A DNA stretch of 64,000 nucleotides, from positions 558,001 through 622,000 of the forward strand of contig CDRNVI010000029.1 in assembly GCA_977017575.1 (NCBI GenBank). Direction: 5' to 3'. This DNA comes from Paramoeba atlantica. Lineage: Eukaryota > Discosea. Under the pieces are notes generated by a model that ran no database searches, had not been told where the DNA came from, and saw only the letters and a program-made list of their open reading frames with translations. Made by a program: the position numbers and the translations under genes. Below are positions 57,927 through 64,000 of this stretch, one piece after another. Each line of letters begins with the position of its first letter. Position 1 is the stretch's first letter.

Positions 57927-58299
57927 CTATTCGTACTTCTTGATTAGCCATGCAAACCGACTCGAGGGAAGGTTCGTGAAGATTTGCAGGTGTGTGAGAA
58001 CCTTCTCAACAAATCTTTTTACTACCGCATATTTTGGTACGGAGACCTCCTTTAGTTTCTCTGGCCCTCTCCCTCCGTTCATGACACTCTCGTCGGTGCC
58101 TGTGATATGCGTTTTTGAATCGGCGGTGCGAAAAGAACGTACATCCCTCTTTAGCACACTCCAAATGCCTGGCAAAATTGCCTGGCACCGTGACTGCATG
58201 CAAAAAAAATGAAGTCACTGACACCAGATTTATCCCATTTGGCAATAGTAAATTAGCCATGGGGCCGCACCTACAAGCGAGTGATCTTCCCGGCAGCAC
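57927..58299 (-). pseudogene. Minus-strand zinc-finger-like coding remnant
   Basis: Two overlapping minus-strand frames. One (58,006-58,299) has FARHLECAKEGCTFFSHRRF and NAYHRHRRECHERRERARET, i.e. H...C-x4-C...H-x3-C-type spacing. The other (57,927-58,199) continues as PEKLKEVSVPKYAVVKRFVE and HLQIFTNLPSSRFAWLIKKY. A frameshift near 58,150 is implied. May be a transposase with an N-terminal zinc finger. Low confidence. Confidence 0.3.
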
Positions 58300-58689
58300 C
58301 GAAGTGCGTCGAGAAGGCTGGTTTGTAGGCGCGGAAATTAAATACAGATGAAAATGATCTCTTTAAAAGGTATATTATGTTATGTGTACCTCACTTTTGG
58401 TGATATACATGTATTACATCCGACAAACAGTTTATAATTGCAATTTATTCAAAAAGTTCTTATTAATTCAAATAACATACTAATGCTGTGTTTTTTTTGT
58501 GCTGTGCATAATCTAAAGTCAATGTCAGCCGCATAAAGATCATAAATTCCACGAATCAAAATATCCGGAAACCAAAAGATTCCAAAAGAAATACGCACAA
58601 CGTAGTGGAAAGCGTCACTCAGACGCTGAGACATAAAGACCTCGGATCATAAAATCCGGAAAACAACAGAGTAATTTTTCACCCCCCTC

Positions 58690-58753
58690 TTACCCCCCCT
58701 TAATATGTACATACCCCAAAAACGTGTGCATATTAAAGGGGGGGGTCTCAGTA
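58690..58753. repeat. Hairpin of C-run family B (copy 2)
   Basis: CCCCCCCTTAATATGTACA / TGTGCATATTAAAGGGGGGG with loop CCCCAAAAACG and right tip TCTCAGTA. Same orientation as 6,536-6,598. The 569-bp gap 58,300-58,868 otherwise shows only AT-rich sequence (repeated TTTATAACAAAATAAA). Confidence 0.8.
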
Positions 58754-58868
58754 TGTATTTTAACCTTATTTAAAATATGGCTAAAATTTATAACAAAATA
58801 AATTTATATAAATTTATAACAAAATAAAAGATATTTCTGAAGATTAATGAAAATTTTTCACACGAATT

Positions 58869-60683
58869 ATGAAAGTACATGAAATTACCAGTCGAGTGCA
58901 GCTAGCTCGAAAGAAAATGGACAGTTCAACTGGCTCCGAAAACTTCGCCAACACATTGGAAATGACGAAGCTTAAAACTGCGACACACGACGAAAATATC
59001 ATGCACCCGGAAAATCATCATGAAAAAGACGGAGTTGCCAACCTATCCGAATCATACGAACCTAAGGGAAAATATGCCAGAATGAGCTCCAATTCTATCA
59101 TGACAACTCAAAAAGTGAATGAATGTGATAATACGCGTGATTGGGAACTGCAAGAAAAAACTTCTCTTTCACTAGCGAAGTCTTCTATCGACGCTTCTTG
59201 TCGACGCCTGGCTCTGGAATATGAGCAATTCTCGTTTGATAGATGTATGACCACGCGCATGTACAGATGGATGCGAAGGGAGTTGAGCAACTCTTGCTGG
59301 AGACAGATGGAAGTGCATGCCAAGAGCTTGATATCAGATGCTCCTCGTTCTATGTGTTGCGCACCCAGAAAACTTCTAGGTCTTCCTAGGGGAGAATCTC
59401 AATTTATTGTAGGTACCATGAACGGACGTCTTCAGCTATGTGATTCTTCTACACTCGAAGGGGTGCCTTTAACCTACCAAGATAGCGAAATATCATACCA
59501 CAATAGGCAGAGTACTTTGCACAATGGCAGGATACTGTGTGTCAACTGGTCTCCACATTGGTACGGGGCAGGTGATACTGAAGAGGGAGATAAGCATAGA
59601 GGAATTTTCACAGCATCAGCTTCAGACGATGGGTCAGCGAACGTTTGGAAAAATCACGAACACCAAGTAGCTACATTGCGCCACCCCACGACAGCAAATT
59701 ATCAAATGCGTTTCGTGGGCTTCTCTCCCACGTCATCGCAGCACATCATCACAGCCGCCTCTGAGGGATCATGGGTACTTTGGGATATTGATCGAATAAC
59801 ATGCGAAAAAGGAGTGGAGGCACAGCGACCTATTTTTTTGCAAAGACACGAGTCGCCTATCACTTGTTCGGATTGGCAATCCGATGGCACGCTTGTATAT
59901 TGCGGTAATCAATCAGGAAATGTTACAATATGGGACATAAGATGTGCCAAGGTAGTTGCATCAATATCTCATTCATCCGAGCGAGTGCTCACTTTGGCTG
60001 CTCATCCTACTGATGGGGTCTCGCTCGCCGTTGGAGGCGAAGACAATTTGGTATCAGCGTGGGACATAAGACAGCCTAAGCGCTTCTCTTCTCTTCTAGC
60101 TGCACATTCTAAAATGGTAACCAGCGTTCGTTTTGGAATCGCTTCTGAAGTTACCAAGCAAAATGCCTCATGCAATTCCTCTTGCATCTCTTCCTGTAGC
60201 TTCGATGGAACTGTGGTTCTCTGGGATTATTTGCCTAACATTTCACGAGATTATGAACATCATGAAGTCACCAAGGGCTCGAGATGTTCCAACGGCGAGA
60301 TATTGTCTGTTTTGAGTGGTCATGACAGTCGCGTGTTTGCTTGTGATTTTGCTTATTTGATGGATTCTTCCGCCCGCACTTCACAGGTAAGATTGATCAG
60401 TATAGGATCTGATCGCACGTGCCTAAGCTGGGAAACTCCGAGATTGACACGTGATGCCCATCTTACAGACGCTTTGGAAAGTGAACATGGTCCTAGTCTT
60501 CAATATTGCTCAAGGCGTGCATCAAGTACTATAGCATCATCATACAAACAACCCGTGCTCGAAACGTTAACCAGTAATGATTCCAGTTCCGTAGTCACAC
60601 CCTCAAAATTCAAAGAACTTTCTGAATCAGATCTTTTAGAAAACGAGTTAGAGGAGGAAATGAGCAGCCATCACGAGCACTGA
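58869..60683 (+). CDS. WD40-repeat protein, Prp4-like (U4/U6 snRNP) candidate
   Basis: A 604-residue protein. The N-terminal 170 residues are polar, then a short basic helical stretch (RMYRWMRRELSNSCW). Six or seven WD repeats cover about 180-530: NGRILCVNWSP...FTASASDDGSANVWKN, HIITAASEGSWVLWDID, LVYCGNQSGNVTIWDIR, LAVGGEDNLVSAWDIRQPKR, SSCSFDGTVVLWDY, and LISIGSDRTCLSWET. The GGEDN...WDIR...AAH..MVTSVRF run and ILSVLSGHDSRVFACDFA are close in pattern to Prp4, which holds U4/U6 snRNA in the tri-snRNP. I see no SFM domain, so this is tentative; PEX7 or another WD40 protein is possible. The ATG at 58869 is the first. Confidence 0.5.
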   Translation: MKVHEITSRVQLARKKMDSSTGSENFANTLEMTKLKTATHDENIMHPENHHEKDGVANLSESYEPKGKYARMSSNSIMTTQKVNECDNTRDWELQEKTSLSLAKSSIDASCRRLALEYEQFSFDRCMTTRMYRWMRRELSNSCWRQMEVHAKSLISDAPRSMCCAPRKLLGLPRGESQFIVGTMNGRLQLCDSSTLEGVPLTYQDSEISYHNRQSTLHNGRILCVNWSPHWYGAGDTEEGDKHRGIFTASASDDGSANVWKNHEHQVATLRHPTTANYQMRFVGFSPTSSQHIITAASEGSWVLWDIDRITCEKGVEAQRPIFLQRHESPITCSDWQSDGTLVYCGNQSGNVTIWDIRCAKVVASISHSSERVLTLAAHPTDGVSLAVGGEDNLVSAWDIRQPKRFSSLLAAHSKMVTSVRFGIASEVTKQNASCNSSCISSCSFDGTVVLWDYLPNISRDYEHHEVTKGSRCSNGEILSVLSGHDSRVFACDFAYLMDSSARTSQVRLISIGSDRTCLSWETPRLTRDAHLTDALESEHGPSLQYCSRRASSTIASSYKQPVLETLTSNDSSSVVTPSKFKELSESDLLENELEEEMSSHHEH

Positions 60684-61293
60684 GCGAGAAAACAAAAAGA
60701 TGTAGAGTTTTTCGAGATTTTGGTCGTAACTTATTTTTGTAGCTAGCTCTTTTATAGCTTTTACAGTGGCAGGCTCTTTTGTAGCATTTACAGGTGCAGG
60801 CTCTTACACCTTTTGTAGATGCTAGAAGGATTTTTGACGTACAGGGGGGTTAGCTAAATCTGCAAATTCTAACTTTTTGTCTCGGTCAATTTTTGATTTT
60901 GGAAACTCGGCCAATTTTGGATTTTTATCGCGCTTTTGAGAGCTCTCGCATAGCCTTTTAGTGTACTAAGCTTCTATTCGCGTTCATTTAAGTCCTGTAA
61001 AACGCACGTGAAGAAAAATGTCAAGAGTCTTCAAAAAGAACAGACCATAGTACACGCACAGTACAAGAATGAAGATTTCAGTTAAAGAACGAGAAAAATG
61101 TTTCATAGACTTTCCTTTCGCATTGTACTCGGAAGCATAGAGAATGCGTATTTTGCTTTAATTTTACCACAAACACAATGTCCTGTTGTCATAAGTTTCG
61201 ATTCTATGAGTTTCAATTATGGATGCGCTTATAAGACGAAATTCGAGTTTCAACATCTCTCCGCAGCAATAGACAACCCTACGAAAAGTTTTC
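60684..61293. other. Intergenic, 610 bp
   Basis: At 60,741-60,822 three imperfect units of GGCAGGCTCTTTTGTAGC / TTTTACAG repeat. A short frame at 61,098-61,301 (MFHRLSFRIVLGSIENAYFA) is unsupported. No RNA gene recognised. Confidence 0.5.
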
Positions 61294-63708
61294 ATGCTTA
61301 GGCGTATATCCTGTCTGTGTATTATTCCTGCGTCGCAGCTAAATCCACTCTCACCTCTCGTACCATCTTTTTCCCTTGTGGGTGCTATGGTACAGGACAT
61401 ACAGGATCGTACTATAAAAGAAGAGTATACACTGTTTTTTGAGCAATTATCTACAGAGGAGCAGATCAGAATTTTCAAAGAGAATACGCACCGCTATCGT
61501 AGTTGGATGGAAACCGCTATAGCGCTGCGTGACATCGACGTTGTGTCACGTCTGGTGAAATTTGTTCGCGAAAACAGTTCTGTATTACACTCAAATCCCA
61601 TGTCCGGTGGTCTAGTTCCTTATTATTATCATTGCCTGCTTCGAGTTTTTACTCTTCATAGAGATTTTTCTTCCTTGGAACAGCTTTTACAGGTTATGGA
61701 GGCTCGAGCTGCCTCTGATCCTATGAGTTCTCTTATAAATAGCAACACTCTAGCATGGGTAATGTGGGTCGCCCATCGGTGCGATGACTTATTTACACTT
61801 GTAAGAGCATTTCAATTAACGAGTCACACTCGACATGCTAATTCGCAACGCGTACTCGAAAAGGAAAGTGAAGATTATTTGTTTGCTGATTGCGAAGGAA
61901 TCGCGTGCGAAGCTTCTAAAACAGTTGCTCCGACCGTTTCAATGATGCTGTATATTGTATCACAGTGTTCCGCACCAATGGCGGGCTTAATTTCAAAAAT
62001 AGGACGCACAAAGAACTCGAAATTCAGTATGAAATTGATCGAAACGGCTAACTTTTCTTGTTCTTTGCCACCTGAACTAGGTGTCTTGCTGGCGGCAACG
62101 CTGAAAATGCTTGATATTCGTATGCAATCTATTGACTACATCTCTCTTCTGATGTGTGTTCTGAATAATCATAATAGATTCTCCCGGATCCAAAGGACTA
62201 TTCTTTACCATTGTCATACATCCGATGTGAATAACGATGGATATAGCAGCTTTCAATGTCTGGTGGAGCGCATTAGTGTACCCAAGTCAGTTATTTCTGG
62301 GCATCAGCAACGATGTACTCAACTTGTTGATTCTATAGTACGTACAGTACACGAATGTCTGGTTAAATGCGGTAAAGATATAAGAAAACCAATGCGTTTA
62401 GGATTTACACAGTGCCGTCACGTCACCTTAGAAGGATGGGTGAGATCTGTGCTCCACCTAGCATGTGAAGAACTCACTGACCCTTCAGCCATTTTTGATG
62501 CACTTCTGACTTGGGGAGATGTCCAAAAACGGCGTATATTTGTGTTGGACGTATCGCTGCAACTTATGTCCGCACTTGCGAGGGATACCACAAATGCAAG
62601 TCAAAATAGAAAATCGGAGGATGTCCTTCTTACTTTGAGAAGCAAAATAATAAGAAAATGTAGACCTTCCATACAGGCTCAGGAACTTCATTTTCACCCA
62701 ATGTTTACTTCAGTTGCGTTATTCGCTGACAATTTAATGCATTATTCTTCTGGGTCGCGGTTATGGGCGCAATTTAGTGCTTTGGCAGATGCAGCTTTGT
62801 CCCATCCAAAATATGAGGATGGCACTCGACTATACGTGAAATCTCAGAAATTAATGTTTCTTCAAACTGAGGATCTTAAACAAAACTTGCAACACATATT
62901 ACACACTGGAATGAGAATGCGCAGTGATCAAAAAATCTCCTTCAGTGTGATGCGCGAGGCCGTTAGGTGCGCACTAGACGCATGCGCCCGCTGGGTTCCA
63001 AAAGACCTAAAGCTGAATGAACTTTCGATGAAAGCGAGGTACAAGTGGTGGACATTCAATGATTGTAGGGACATGGCCTTATCACTGTACGGCTCTGTTT
63101 CTGAGGCCAATGAAAAAATGAAAACTATATTCCTGAATAACTGTATACCCCCGGCCATGAAGGGCTCTGTTTCTTCAGAAGAAGAATTCTTCTTCGCGAA
63201 GAAAGTCGATTCATCAGTTCACAAGCCCAGTAAAGTATTACAGCGAAAAACGTCGTGCTGGTTACAGCTCCCCGATACCTACATTCCTGATCACATGACA
63301 GATCCCCATGTATACAACATGTTTCCGCGTATTAGATTACCCGCAGAATCTACCGCACAAGGCATTCATTCAGCTATTCGTCAGAACAGCATTGATGTTT
63401 TCCCACAAATATATGAGATGATAAAGGACTGTCACCTAAACCAGAATACTTGGTATTTAAACGACAAGGACACAGTAATACGACTTGTTCGTTGCCTATT
63501 ACATCGGCTTGATTTCGACGGTGCGATTGGGGTAATGCGTGCAGCTATTCGACTTCTGGGATATGGGCATAAAATGGACCGCGATATACAGAAAATCTTT
63601 TCTGAAATACACGATCCAAGTGGATCAATTTGCTTTAAGCTTGCATCAGGAATAATGGATGGAGAAGTACATCAAACTAAAACTCGTCACTATGCACCAA
63701 AAGTTTAG
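61294..63708 (+). CDS. PPR-like helical-repeat protein, probably organellar
   Basis: An 804-residue product. The N-terminus MLRRISCLCIIPASQLNP is Arg/Ser/hydrophobic and suits a mitochondrial targeting peptide. An internal Met at residue 32 (MVQDIQDRTIKEEY) would give a cytosolic start. The body consists of helix-pair segments reminiscent of pentatricopeptide repeats (WMETAIALRDIDVVSRLVKF; YYYHCLLRVFTLHRDFSSLE; NTLAWVMWVAHRCDDLFTLV; RLVRCLLHRLDFDGAIGVMR), with few of the canonical PPR residues. PPR proteins bind RNA in mitochondria and plastids. No C-terminal E/DYW domain. It could instead belong to another alpha-solenoid family. The palindromic element begins 70 bp after its stop. Confidence 0.55.
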   Translation: MLRRISCLCIIPASQLNPLSPLVPSFSLVGAMVQDIQDRTIKEEYTLFFEQLSTEEQIRIFKENTHRYRSWMETAIALRDIDVVSRLVKFVRENSSVLHSNPMSGGLVPYYYHCLLRVFTLHRDFSSLEQLLQVMEARAASDPMSSLINSNTLAWVMWVAHRCDDLFTLVRAFQLTSHTRHANSQRVLEKESEDYLFADCEGIACEASKTVAPTVSMMLYIVSQCSAPMAGLISKIGRTKNSKFSMKLIETANFSCSLPPELGVLLAATLKMLDIRMQSIDYISLLMCVLNNHNRFSRIQRTILYHCHTSDVNNDGYSSFQCLVERISVPKSVISGHQQRCTQLVDSIVRTVHECLVKCGKDIRKPMRLGFTQCRHVTLEGWVRSVLHLACEELTDPSAIFDALLTWGDVQKRRIFVLDVSLQLMSALARDTTNASQNRKSEDVLLTLRSKIIRKCRPSIQAQELHFHPMFTSVALFADNLMHYSSGSRLWAQFSALADAALSHPKYEDGTRLYVKSQKLMFLQTEDLKQNLQHILHTGMRMRSDQKISFSVMREAVRCALDACARWVPKDLKLNELSMKARYKWWTFNDCRDMALSLYGSVSEANEKMKTIFLNNCIPPAMKGSVSSEEEFFFAKKVDSSVHKPSKVLQRKTSCWLQLPDTYIPDHMTDPHVYNMFPRIRLPAESTAQGIHSAIRQNSIDVFPQIYEMIKDCHLNQNTWYLNDKDTVIRLVRCLLHRLDFDGAIGVMRAAIRLLGYGHKMDRDIQKIFSEIHDPSGSICFKLASGIMDGEVHQTKTRHYAPKV

Positions 63709-63778
63709 TGATGATAATTTGCATAAAAAGAAAAAATGGATGTTTCATTCACACCATCAAAGTTGGGATACATTTAGT

Positions 63779-63898
63779 TTTTCTTTTTTATGCTCTTCGT
63801 TAAACGCGGTGGTGGTTTTCAACGCGAAGCGGGGAGCAACCGGGAACACGGTTTAAGTTGAAAACAACCACCGCGTTTAACGAAGAGCACAAAAAACA
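63779..63898. repeat. Near-perfect palindromic element, GTTAAACGCGGTGG family (complete copy)
   Basis: Left CTCTTCGTTAAACGCGGTGG, TGGTTTTCAAC; right GTTGAAAACAACCACCGCGT, TTAACGAAGAG. The loop (GCGAAGCGGGGAGCAACCGG) differs from the other copies. Sits 70 bp downstream of the PPR-like gene. Confidence 0.85.
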
Positions 63899-63900
63899 CA

Positions 63901-63940
63901 ATTATACCTAGGAGGTACAATAGGTGTCCCTAGGTATAAT
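63901..63940. repeat. ATTATACCTAGG inverted repeat at window end
   Basis: ATTATACCTAGG at 63,901-63,912 is the exact reverse complement of CCTAGGTATAAT at 63,929-63,940, with a 16-bp loop. Followed by TATAATAATAG-rich repeats to the window end. Confidence 0.8.
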
Positions 63941-64000
63941 AACCCGGAGTAAAATAATAGTGGTATAAAATAATAGGGTATAATAATAGTGAGGTATTTT

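Noticed and set aside
58869-60683. Assignment of the WD40 gene to PEX7
   Set aside because: Order and wording of the repeats (GGEDN, SFDGTVVLWDY, LSGHDSRV) fit Prp4 better; kept as tentative.

Overview
The window is nuclear DNA from a eukaryote, probably unicellular, with a compact and intron-poor genome. About two dozen recognisable or plausible host genes are each one uninterrupted reading frame, and all three stop codons are used in the standard way. The products are typically eukaryotic: cohesin SCC3/STAG, casein kinase 2 alpha, WDR33/Pfs2, SNAPC3, NatB Naa20, reticulon, eL39 and uS7 ribosomal proteins, aspartyl aminopeptidase, TYW3 and DTWD1 tRNA-modification enzymes, and a Prp4-like WD40 protein. 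I cannot name the lineage. Practically all host genes lie on the + strand, as in the unidirectional gene clusters of euglenozoans and dinoflagellate relatives, but intron-poor algae are not excluded.

Layout. Positions 1-31,000 are a gene array: EME1-like (partial), TYW3, a myristoylation-signal/zinc-ribbon protein, a block of C-run hairpin repeats and a terminal-inverted-repeat (TIR) element (4.9-6.6 kb), a coiled-coil protein, RPL39, a membrane protein, CK2 alpha, a GC-rich zinc-ribbon protein, a basic protein, SCC3, NAA20, a small membrane protein (the only minus-strand candidate), DNPEP, 3-hydroxyacyl-CoA dehydrogenase, SNAPC3, a basic protein, RPS5, reticulon, DTWD1 and a TylF-type methyltransferase. 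Positions 31,000-47,000 are an island of mobile DNA: a restriction-like-endonuclease LINE broken by two nested insertions, two Tc1-like elements, a second reverse-transcriptase element and a CCHC gag-like fragment. Almost all of these are on the minus strand. Positions 47,000-50,600 return to host genes (a small membrane protein, WDR33/Pfs2, a secreted Cys-rich protein). Positions 50,600-58,800 are again repeat-rich, with palindromic elements, a 1,012-bp Mutator-like element with a perfect 9-bp target duplication, and decayed reading frames. Positions 58,869-63,708 hold a Prp4-like WD40 gene and a PPR-like organelle gene, followed by another palindromic element.

Functions are mostly housekeeping: snRNA transcription and splicing (SNAPC3, Prp4-like), mRNA 3' end formation (WDR33), tRNA modification (TYW3, DTWD1), translation (eL39, uS7, NatB), cohesion and recombination (SCC3, EME1-like). 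No biosynthetic operon-like pathway is apparent. The most novel material is in the repeats: a roughly 105-bp near-perfect palindrome family, several C-run hairpin families with shared tips, and a LINE with an N-terminal array of C/H zinc motifs and a structured 3' end. All calls are by reading; no search was run.
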